The translations under genes were made by a program, and so were the position numbers. A DNA stretch of 64,000 nt from Schistocephalus solidus (taxonomy: Eukaryota > Platyhelminthes > Cestoda > Diphyllobothriidea > Diphyllobothriidae). The DNA lies in the NCBI GenBank assembly GCA_017591395.1, contig WEDG01003429.1, forward strand, positions 90,978-154,977. Reading direction: 5' to 3'. Shown here piece by piece: positions 36,401-48,400 of the stretch. Under the pieces are notes generated by a model. That model saw only the letters and a program-made list of their open reading frames with translations. It was not told the DNA's origin and did not search any database. Position 1 is the first letter of the stretch. Each line of letters begins with the position of its first letter.

Positions 36401-39400
36401 AACACGACCCCAACGCCAGGCGCCTTTGCGTTGCTGTTGTAACGAACCGCACGACTTCGTGGCTATCATAACAGGCCAGTCTGCCTATGCACGCTCCAAA
36501 ACAGCCTTCTACTGCGTCAGACTCTCTATCAGCAAACCTGCACGCTCGCTAGCTACAGATTTGACGCACCGATCTGGTAAGCACTTTTCAGCCTATCTGG
36601 GATGAGTTGAGAGACTCGTGTGGTCCGCAAATATAAAGAGAGCGAGACAACTGAAGAGTCAGGTAGCAAAAAATACCCACGTCTCTACTAGACGAGACGA
36701 GACTTTGCAGAAGGGGTGAACAAATAAGCAAGACGTGAAGCAAATTACTTGTTTTCAGACTTACGTGTTTCTTTGCGACAGAGGGTTTCGATCATCTCAG
36801 GAGAGCCCTTTGTGTAGACGCTGAAATGTGTGCCGTTCAGGGCACGTGCGATGACTGACATGCGCTGCAGAGTGGAGCTGAACGGGAACTGACGAATAAT
36901 TCCGATTTCGTAAGGCAAAGTCTGAAGAAGAAAAGATCACAGAACACAAATGATCAAACTTTGTCGTTCTGTGGTTGTTCCAAAAGCCTTGAATAAAAGG
37001 AAACCAGCTACCAAACTATGCAAAGTGCGTGAATGTGTGGTTGTCAACGCTAGGGCCAGTCAATCTACTGAAAACTTGTGCCAGTTCTAGAAAGCGTGAA
37101 CATTCTTTGTTATATTTTACTGTGAAAATAAACAGTTCGCTAAGGAGCAGAAGACGATTGCTGTTCGGCGACAGTGATGGTAAGAATGACAATTATGAAC
37201 CAGGCAAAGGCGACGAAATAAGCAGAATTTAATGACTTCATAAATTTTACGAACTCTTATTCAACTGCATACGGTCATTGCCTATTAATAATTCAATATA
37301 AACCGAACAATGATACATCGACCAAGAGGGATGACACCTGATAGGTAAACAAAGCATAAACTGTGGGTCTGATACATGCGGGTGCACATGGTGAGAGGGA
37401 AAAGGGGAGAGGAAAGTTATCTAAACAAACCAGTTGAAAAAGAAGTCGCGAAATTTTATGAAGTCACTAAATTCTGCTTATTTCGTCGTCTTTGCCTTGT
37501 TCAAATTTATTCTGGGAAAACAATGCTTCAAAGGAAAAAAACAATGTAATCAAAGCGACAGCTTTGTTTTTGATAAGGGTAGGGAGGCCTAGCCTTGCAG
37601 AAAGTCGGGATGTACAGAAATCAGATCAGACAATCGGCCTTTCTACCCACTTTTTAAATCAGACAACCAATGAGTTTTCAGCGTCATCTTACATCGCTAT
37701 CAAGGAGAGTCGTGGTGGACGAAGTGGTGCTCGATGACGGACGAACAACGGCAGGTATTGTCATTTCAAATTTACAGTAGTCCTCCGAAATTTCTTCAGT
37801 GAGTTCCTGTAATAGAGTTAAAAGAACAAAGGGTCACTGTACTGACACTGGTGAAAAGGAATTAGTAATGAAAGGACTGTGTGCAGAGCAACTCCCAGAT
37901 ATATAAAGCGACAACAGATAGGTTTAACAAAAAAAATAAAACCTGGGGCGGATTTCCGTATTCGCTCCTATTGCAAAATTTAAGAAAACAGGACGTAACG
38001 AGACCGAATCCGTTGTTTTTAGATATATAGACGAAGACACTGAACACAAGTAGATTTAAAAAAAGATTAACCGAGTCATAGGGAGAACGACGTATTAGTT
38101 TGAGGTCTCACACATGAATACAAACGCATGATTGGAGACAAAAGACATGTAAAAATGCAAGTTTTAGACATGCTTGTCCGACAGAATTCTGATACGTCCT
38201 TCTTACAGTCTATGACTATTTCCTTGTGCTCATCCGAGGGTTAGTGGGGTCGGTGACTGATCATGTGTACATCGGATTGACGGGATTCACGTACTTTGCA
38301 TTCAGCTCACCTCGTCATTTATGCAGAGTGAAAGGCGAATTGACGACGGTCCTGACAACGGCACATTGAGAAGTCTATGCCATGTCTCTTAAGGCCTCAC
38401 TGTTATCTACCATTCGTGCTGTCTCATCACCAGCCACTGATACGTTGTGCCCAAATGGCTGGTTAGGCAACTGTGCAAGCAAATGTGGCAAACAACATTA
38501 CTTAAACCAACTGGTCTACAAGGCTGCTCGTCACCAACTAGATAAAATGGATGAGACTAAGAAACCGGCAGGAAGGAATTATCTGAAGTCGGTACAAGAA
38601 CCTTGCATTCTTACATAACAATTCATAGCTCGCGATTTGTCTAGGTATACCCAGGAAACGTCAGGAAACAGTCGTCTCCTAGCAATGGGTGCGGTCCTTT
38701 TCGACTTCGATAAAGGACCTATTTTGTGTTAAAGGTGCCATCAATGGGCAATTTTGTAAAAAAATGCCATTTACCGGGTAAATACAACCACCTACTGTGT
38801 GCATGGGGATTAGAATGTGCACGCAGAGGTCCAAAATAGCCTACAGAAGGCAAGCCATTTCAAATGAGAAAATGAATGTTCGAGCATTTTAATGACTCTA
38901 TAGTCAAGCGGAACCGAATTAAAACGTACATTAAGTTGAATTCTATTACTTATAAATTTGCGAAATATTTTCGTCAAAAGATAAAAAAATATTCATAGCC
39001 TCTAAACGGTTAGTAACCCATCATAACCACAAGATAAACTAAACAAGGCTGCAAGGTTAACTTAAAGGCAAGACTTAATAATCAAATGTGGCGCTAATCA
39101 AATCCTGTTGAAGTTGTTAAATCACGAAAACATCGGCAGATTATACTGGCAGCATAGTAAGCACACATCTCTGCTATGACTTATGATGCGACTGTGGGCA
39201 TCCGCCGATGAAGTTCACATTGGAGATGAGAACAGTAAATTCGCTCCCTTTTTGGACTTTCGCCTAAGCAGAAGGCCTGCCAGTAGCGTCCGGAGAAGCG
39301 TCTATCAGAAAAAAACCTGATGTACGAACTTCGGCAATTGCGTACCCCTTCACCAGAAACGCAAATTACTCAGTTGTTTGGTGCCATGAGCTAGAAACAT

Positions 39401-42400
39401 TTCTTCGGCAGATAGCTTCGATAAGTAACTTGAAAAGATTCAAGACCGATTTATAGCAAAAAAATAATACCGAAAGACAAGTTAAACCCACTCTGATGAG
39501 AGAGGAAGAATAAAAGCTTATTCCGAAAAGGTCCCTTTTAGGGAGACGCTTCGAGTAAACTCCCGATAAGACTCCTAGACTAAGCTGCTTCACAGATCTG
39601 CACATTAGTGAGAATTCGGATATTGCAAGGAGGCGAGTTCCAGAAGAGGCGGTTCAGAAAAAGACGCGACTGGCTCTTACGATGGGTTAGAGCGACAATC
39701 CGAAACGTCGGGTCAATAAATGTTATGTTCCAGCGAAAGCTTATTCATCTTTTTTCTTCTTCTGAATTCGGATATTACTTCGATCAATCGCATCCTACAT
39801 CGAGATGGTAAAATTAGGCTGTCAGTTCAGACCACCTCCCTGTGGAGCAAGTTACATGGGCCGCACGAGTCAACGCCTGCCCAAAGAAATGCGTTAACAC
39901 TTTTTGGCATGGCGAAATAAGGAGCGCAAACAACGTCATTATGGCACATTTTGTTGATCTTGCGCAATAATATAGGCCCAACAAATCCTTTCGGGCGATT
40001 CATGAGATCCCGCCGAACTGCCCTAAGCCACTACCACAGCGTCTACTGGCAGAGGGAGAAGCAGCCGCAATTAGGTTACGCAAGCGGACCTCGTGCACAC
40101 AGAAGAATTTCCTGCAGACCCCGCAATTACCAAGGTCAGGTAACTTGCACAATACATGCCATTTTCCACACCACTCTTCCCCCTGACAGCTGTTCCCAAC
40201 TCTATCCCCATCCACATTTAGCATTAACAGACTCTGTTTATCTCCCCCCCCCCAGTACCCCACTCCATATTCCCCAAATCCTCACTTCATAGATATGATG
40301 AACATTACTCGATTTCGCTTATGACCCACGCCTGGTAACCGACCCCACGAAAATGTATAAGCCTGGTGAGAATTGGTCGAAAGTAGAAGCCTGACCTCCA
40401 GACAATTTCAATGTCTACGAAACTGGTAGTTCATTTTGGCGGTTTCAACTGTTTTATAGCATCCGGCATTGACTTGCCTACTTTTAAGTATGCAAAATCG
40501 GTCGGGAGAATTATGTATTCTTAAGCTGCCTCGACTTCGCGTATTTATTTCCCTTAACGTGAAACAGCTGATCTCAGCTTTTCTGTATAAGGCTGCGGGG
40601 AAGGAAGTGGATATGAAAAGGCAGCATATGCGGCATTTGCCAATTCGAACTCAAACCGGAGCACCATGTGACAGAGCACGCTCGCAATACACAAATAACG
40701 CTTGGCCATGACGCATCTAAAGAAAGAAAAATGCGGGAATGGTTTACGTGATTTAGGTTAGTTGTGACATTCGAAAAAGCCTTACGCATTTGATGACTCT
40801 CGAAGCCTACAGACGATAGCCGGAAGGAACTGGTAGAAAACATGTCACAGTGGTCAGAATAAGTGGTGCAGATGCAGAGCGAGAGCTCACAGCTTCGTAG
40901 AATACTACTCTGCATATTAGTATACTACTTAATTAATTGATTCCGGAGGTCCAGACTGCTAAGCAAATGGAAAAAATACGCTAAAAAAGTAGCACGAACG
41001 TAAGGGTGTTACTTTGGAGTAAGTTATTGCATTTCAGCCGAGATCTATTATTTCAGTGTGAACTGTTCAAATGAGGAGGAAACCCTATGGATTATCGAAC
41101 AATGTAAGCAAGAAGATAATAAAAATAGATTCAAAAACTGTGGTAGCCCTGTGATAGCATAGTTAACAAAGCAATTGTCATTGGTCGGAAGGTTACCGGA
41201 GAAGGATGGCGAAATTCCAATTTCTAGATACTTTTTTACATTAGAAGTATGTGCCTACAAACATAGAATAAACAATTCTTATTAAAATGAGTCCATCAGA
41301 TTTACCCATTTGGTCGAAAGGAACATCTTTAGGTCCAGTGGATCACCTGAGAGTTCACCTTCAATTCGTGTTAATGAGTGACACGAAGCCATGGTTTCAA
41401 GAAGGGGTCCATAGGGCAAATCTTGTGGGTCCGAAGTGGGAGTACCAAATTTTCCATTGCCATTTGGAATGACACCCCAGAGGTCCAAACCGTCTTCTGT
41501 AATAGTTCCGGTCTATAACAAGGAGAGAAAGGGCGGCTAGCAATGCTCACCAATCAGCGTAATGAAAAAATTTCACTCCTTCTACCTGGATATGGTAGTC
41601 TAAAAATCGACATCAGACAGCTAGCACGATTGGTCACATCCCCTTAGAAGTAGTAGAGCAGGGCTGGCCAGTTAGGGCTGCACTCGGATTGGTCAAAAAT
41701 GTTTTACTGACACCTGAAGGAGATGGAGAATATGTCATGTGCCCTGGGGAGTAGCATGGTGAAAACACAGCGTGGGTGCGCTAATAGCAACTTGCCACCG
41801 ATACAAACGCTGGGTCGGAACAGTATCCTATACTGTCTGAAGAGGCGTGCAGATGGGCGGAGGTTGAAAAAGTACCTATGGTCAGAAAGTGAGGGATGCT
41901 CACACGCCATGAAAGTGTGAAGGAGAACAGTTTTATTCCACTAACAAGCCATGCCAATGTTAATTTTTGCCGAAATCTGAAAAAGGAAGCTTAGCAAGAA
42001 ATCGCTTAGGACTCTGAAATAGTCTTCCTACGGAAAAGAAAAATATGCCTGAGAATTTTCGCAAATTTTCGCCAAGATTTTTGCAGCTGCTGTGGAATAT
42101 TCGGCATTCTACATTGGTTGTGCGTTTCTTACGTTCCTCTTTCCCAAGATGACGTCAAACAGCCGTGCTACACTTATTTGGCACGGTCAATCAAAAGGCT
42201 ACACCGTCATAAACTCACTTACGTAAAATTTGCCTGCGTTACTTCCCCTAAAATGGTCCTCTAGATGTAAAGCCCAGAGGCTCTAAAATATCCACTTAAG
42301 AACCACGGCGAACTAAGACAAAACCACAGAATAACTTCGAACCCTTCACTGATGCAGCTAAGCGCCTTCCAAACTCAGTCACTTTGACGAAAATCTAGAA

Positions 42401-45400
42401 AGACCAAAATGCCAATGTAGTAAAAGTCAGCGTTCAAAGAGGAAGGATTAGCACTCATTGCCTGAAATATGGGTGTACTCGTGGTAGCCAGCAAACAAGC
42501 GCAATTAAGAAAAGTAGAGCTTCGTCTTTAGGTGCATCTCAAAATAACTTTTTTAGCTCACTTTATCAAAACAGGCGACATTGATGGCACCGCAAGCATT
42601 GATTGCGCTTGGGTTCATGCAGAAGATCTGACGTTTTTTCAGACGTCCCTGCGCAAACACGATACCAACTGTCATCGCCACAGGTAAAGCGGGCGGCACA
42701 ACAATAGTGATCAAGTCGAACGCTCGCTTCACGATGACGTCTGCAGTTTCCCCGTTTCTTAACTAAAATTTTAAAGGGTAAAAATGAAAAGTGAAGAAAT
42801 TTGACCAAAATGCCAACCATCTGTGCACGGAAACTTAGGAGTTCGCTGGATTTGGAGATCGTGACTTTCTTGGTCGTTTCTTACGAGTTTCGCAGTCAAA
42901 AAACATTTACGAGAACGAAAGGGGGAAAGCTGCACCCATATTAGCACAATTTATCGAGTTACAGTTCATGTAATTGTTGGGAATGTCTACATTCTCACGA
43001 TAAGTCGGCCTAGCAGAAAAGCAAGTGCGCGCGCTACCGCGTTGCATGCCATGAACGTGCACCAGACAGCGTCCCGTACTGGCTGTAGCCACAGTGTACC
43101 CCAGATCTGATTGGTCAATATCCGCAAGAAGTCGCTCGGCTATCCTCTATCTTCCTCTTAAAGTGGATTAGATAGAATATGACCAATCTAAACGGGACGC
43201 TATACAAACACGCATCCTTTAAAGTCAGTTTGGTGGAATACACTTTTTCGCTAAGCTGATCATGTTCTCTTGCTCTAACGCAGAGGTCGACAAACTCCGG
43301 CCCTTAGGCCAGATACGGCCTAGCTAGTATTCTAGTCCGGCCTAGCGCCCCCCACCCCCCCTAGTTAATTATTGATCCGGCCTAATTGAATTGTCGCGGT
43401 TTTGTTCCCCTTCATTACTGCCGGTTGCAGCTCAAGCTGTGGCTTGTGTTTATTTTTATAAATGATGTCAGGCGCCTGTATGAAACAGAGGCGCCTGACG
43501 GAGGAGGGATGATAAATGTTGTGTCGGGGTCAAGGCGTGTGTTGTGCGCACGTGTGTGTGCTGTGATGTGCGAAGCAATTTATTTCATGGTCGTATTACA
43601 GACATCGAGTTTCCGCACAGTAACCCCAATTACTATGCCTAAAGAGCAGAAGCAACGCGCAGCTACCAGTCTCCGGAAGTTTGACCTCGAACGTCGTGTC
43701 TTCAACTCCGAATGGACTGACGATTTATTCTTCGTCCAACGTGGTAACAAAGCCCTGTGTTTATTGTGCAACGACATCAACAGAACTTTCAAGCGGTCGA
43801 ATCTCAAGGGGCATTTCAATGCCAAGCACGCGCACCCGTACAGAGACTACACCGCGGATGAGCGGAAGACTGAGGGTGTTCGCTTGCAGTCACGGTTGGA
43901 TCAAAAGTCGTCCCTCTTCAAGAAGCAGGCCTCCAAAGCTATGACGACGCCCCCTCTGATGTGCAATTGGAGTTGATTGAGCTGCAGGCTTCGGACGTCC
44001 TCTGGTCCAAGTTTACTTCTTGCACTACTCTCATTGACTTTTACCGTCAGCTGCCACATGCTCAGTTTCCAATGTTGTTAGCCCGTGCCAAGTGTGTGAT
44101 CACAATGTTTGGCAGCACTTATCCGTGCGAGCAGCTGTTCTCCAAAGTGACGTTTTGTAAGAACAAGCTGCGCTTTCAGCTCACTGACAATCACCCTAAT
44201 TACATTCTGTTGCTGAACTCCTCATGATTAGAACCTGATATTGTATCCGTCTCTAAGAGCATGCAACATCCTGTTTCCCATTGATCGTACTGAATTTTTG
44301 AATAAGAAAAGTTTCCTTGGAAACCTTGTTTCTTCTGGCCTAGTGTGCCTTCTTGACCTCCTGAAATGGCCTAGTAGTCCGAAAAGTTTGCCGACCCCTG
44401 CTCTAAAGCGTTGGGGTTGGGACAACCGTCGATCAAGCATACGCTTCGTGCGAAATCTAAGTACCAGACCAGGTCATAACAATAATAATAATAGTTACAG
44501 CAACATAGTTTTGTGAATGTTTTTCTGCGCTAAATGAAATTATTACAAGCACAACCAATGGAAACGTGAACACATAAACTGGCAGGTCAACTCATTACTC
44601 TGCACCGAGAGACAGGCTCAAAAAACACATAAAATATCGCCCAGTGCCAACATTCACATTCTCAGGGAGGGAAAACTTGTTCGTGTAGGGTGAAGAAAAA
44701 ACACAGGTGTGGCCCATGTAAACGGGGCTTTTCGTCACCACATCCGATTATATTTAACCTTCTCGACCTCTTCTTGTCAGAAGCTCGACACCATGAAGGC
44801 CTCCTCCATTGCAATCGAAGTCATGAGCAGGTCCCCGTGGACTGCTCCGGGGTAGTGATGGGTCTCATCAAGCGCGCCAAACTAACTGCCAGATCCCAAA
44901 GAGGACTAATCTCGAGAACAGGCAGCGACAAAACAGTCAAATAGCACACGTTGATCTTGGTGCGAAGTCACATGAAGAGTTTCACCGCGGCACTTAACAT
45001 AAGATATTTTACTAAGCGGCCCTCTGAAATGACATTAGAGGATCATTCACTTTGACCCACTTATGAAAAACACGGCGGCCTCGGTGGGATTCTAACCCAC
45101 ACCAGTAAGGGGAAGGCTTTAGTACAGTCAACGCTCTAGCCAAATGAGCTACGAGGCCCCACCGGGAGCCGTGCGTTGAATCACATATGGATAAGTTAAA
45201 ACTTGGCGACAAATTGTCTCGGTGGTTTCATTGCACAACGTAGGCAAATGTACGGTTCTAAATAGTGCGGCAAATAGACCCGATTTACACCGTACTAACA
45301 GCCTATTATTGTTACACTTAGGTTCAAAGCCTCTCTGGAGGTCTAAATACTTAGGCTGGGTGTAAATACTATGAATAAGCCCAATTACACGTAAGCGAAT

Positions 45401-48400
45401 TTCCACCAGGAGGAAAGGAGGATGCTCCTCAACTAGTTTAACTCATTTGAACAGTGATTACTGAACAACTCTACAGGAGTTCAAAAGTTCAGTAAGCGAA
45501 GGGTGCTGTCATTGGTGGAAGCGAATATAGACTTAACAACCCTTTCATGTACAAATCTGCATTGTCTCTTTCTGCGCAAGATTAAAGCTCGAATTTTCTG
45601 GAAAAGGGCATGAGAAGAAAGTAGGCATTTTCCTTACCAGAAGGTAAACAGATAAACCAAAACCAATTATGGCCAACACAGAGAGAGCTCCAACAAACTT
45701 TGCCACGTCCTGGTTGAACTTGAATCGCATGGGCTTTGGAAAGAGAATGGCCCGAACCATTTCACCTTTAGCTGTTCGAAAACCTGTTCGCACAACCACA
45801 GCTATCACAGATTGGTCAGCAAAGTTGCGAGTCTGGATAACTGATGTCCCACAAAAAAGCATGCTCTTAGAGGCCGATTTTACTTCAAACTGCAATGCTT
45901 TGCCACCGGCCGTATTTGCTGCGACATACGGAATTTTGGTAACCGGAACACTTTCACCTACGAACAAAAATAAGTAAAAATGATCAATTGCAGGGGAAGT
46001 TGGATACAGCAATAGTAAGGGATAGGACTTAATTTATAAAGGTCAGCAGACACCACGCAAAAAGGTGCTTCGTTGATATATTCGCGATACATCGAGCTGA
46101 TGCCCTTTAAATCAATCGGTTCATTAGATAGAGCGCTTATATCAGAAGGTGGTTTATTTCGGTCTAAAAATCAGCAAAAATGAGTAGGAGTCATGGGAGG
46201 CGGTTGAAACGCAGCCAAAATAAACAATCATCCACATCTGACTTCATCTACCCTATCCGCGTGACTGCTCAACCCGGCAAAGTCGAACGCATATACTCTT
46301 TTAGAACAGTCAAATTGCTGCTCAATCAGAAAATATAACGAACTTGGTCACCCACAAATAGGATGGGTACAAGGTAGACAACGCAGGGCTCTGCTCTACG
46401 GGTGAAAAAACCATCGAAATAAGTACATATGTAATTGCACATCTTTCATGAGATGAGTCCCTAACAGTCACTCAGAGTATAAGTTTCAAGTTGTCTTCTC
46501 TTAAGTCAAAGACATAACCCCAAGGCAGCGGTGGTCAGCCAAATTACTGCACATCTTTCATGAGATGAGTCCCTAACAGTCACTCAGAGTATTAGTTTCA
46601 AGTTGTCTCCTCTTAAGTCAAAGATATAACCCCAAGGCAGCGGTTGTCAGCCAAATTATTGAATGGTTGTTCACGGTCGCCATGCCGTCATCAGACTTTG
46701 CGGCATTTTATAAGGTGTGCCAGGTCATAGCTCTCCACACCCTGATAGCCCTGTCGCTGCTGCAGCGCGACTGCTTATTCGTCAGACGCAGCTGAAAACA
46801 GTTCCACGACCCACCACCCGTGGGGGTGCCTAATGGCCAGTTGCTATGGTAACGGGGTAAACCTCCCGGAACGCGATGAGAGACACCTTCTAAAGAGAGG
46901 GTACCAAGGGAGAGGGGATAGACGCTGGAGCCTTCACCAGCAAAAACGACATCGGAAAACGGTTGCCTTCCCACTCTCAAGTTACCAACGATCTTCTGAT
47001 CACAATGAGAATTTACTCCGAGACGAGATCTTTGCCAGAATCATTATTGTCCACGCAGGCCTTCGATGAAAGCAACGACAACGAAGATCTACACGCCCAC
47101 CTCATGCCGGCGCGGAGGGCCACAAAACGCCTGGCTTCAGTGACTTCAAGGTCAGTAACTACAGTCTAGACCACGCCAGCTCAGGAGATGTACCAGATAG
47201 TCAGCAGTAAGGCGCACAGCAAATTTGAGCAAGAGCAAGTCTTGGTGATGGATGAAACCACTAGCCGTAACAATAAAACACGAAAATCTATCTAAGGCAC
47301 TTTTATTAGACCACACACGGGAAAATTTAAGACTAGTTAGACTACAACGGCGAGAAAGCCAGACGTGTTCGTTTTAAGACTGCTGAATTGACCTTACAGG
47401 CTTAGGAGAGGCAGAGAGACGGAAAACGGGACAGGTGTTGTGAAGTTAGGTTTTGTACTCCGACCCAACCACTTAGAACTAAGGTCCTTCATCATTCTGA
47501 CGGACGCCTACAGTGACGAGCAGTTGCAATAGATATCAACTATTGAAGCGTCAGTAATTCTCGCCATATAAAATAGGCAGACGGAAATAAAAGTACAAAA
47601 ATCCATGGTTCAGGACTTTTTATTCGTAGGTGACTATGCGCTGAATAGCACAGCCCAGAGAAGCATACAGCAGAGTCAGGACCTAGTTGGCTCCAGCTGC
47701 CCGAAATTTCGACGGGTCGTTAGTACCGAGGAGACGGCGGGCATGTACGGAGGCAAATGAGAAACAAATGCGCACACATGGCAACTAACAAGGGAATTCA
47801 CCTTACAGTAATGGGCACAATCGTGTGCCTGGAATGTAACACTTCGTGGATCAGCAGAATCTATAAAGAATTTTCTAGGGACAGTTAGGCCCACAGCGGT
47901 TCGCAATATTCAATCCTTACTCCCTGTACTCTAGCCTGTAACCTAACACCAGACATATACAGGGCTGCCACTCCGACAATGCTCCAGTTCGGAGAGGGTA
48001 TGTGGAAGATGTGTAAAAACCAGGCAGACTTTCATCTCGGCTGCCTCCGAGAACACTAGAGGTAAATGGGAAAAAATAATTTTAAAAACTGGCATGCTCA
48101 GCATACACACTACTGCAACAGACAAACGACCGTGGAGCAGCCATGTCGAGAAGATGATTACCAAGCGTCTGTCCAAGTGAGTACGCCATGACGACCGATA
48201 CTCGCAGGCCCATTTAAATGAAATAACAAGATGACACTCAGGGTACCTCAATCCCGCACCGGAAATCAACTAAGCATCCTGAAAATTTATTTCACAGGAA
48301 CAGCGGGCAGAGCGAAAGCACCCAGGACCTGATTAATTCGGACCAATGGCTTCAATGCCCAGGTCCTCTAAATATATTACCATTAGAATTTTAGGTTCAG

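Larger units (their letters stand above)
43273..44408 (+). mobile_element. Internally deleted hAT-family transposon with TIRs and 8-bp TSD
   Basis: The element runs from 43281 (CAGAGGTCGACAAACTCCGG) to 44400 (ends GTTTGCCGACCCCTG), giving inverted termini of the CAGGGGTCGGCAAACT type known from hAT/SPIN-like elements. It is flanked by CTCTAACG (43273-43280) and CTCTAAAG (44401-44408), a 7/8 match with the hAT nTnnnnAn pattern. Only about 1.1 kb remains, against 2.5-3 kb for an autonomous copy. It lies in the ATPase intron between exons 9 and 10, on the strand opposite the gene. Confidence 0.9.

Noticed and set aside
42566..42820. Cys-rich minus-strand frame at ATPase exon 10
   Set aside because: It is the shifted frame of exon 10. 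The correct frame has PPALP and ends in DK.
44690..44944. Plus-strand frame starting with a [12 protein letters not shown] Cys pair
   Set aside because: A single Cys pair with no His partners; no finger and no splice or repeat support.
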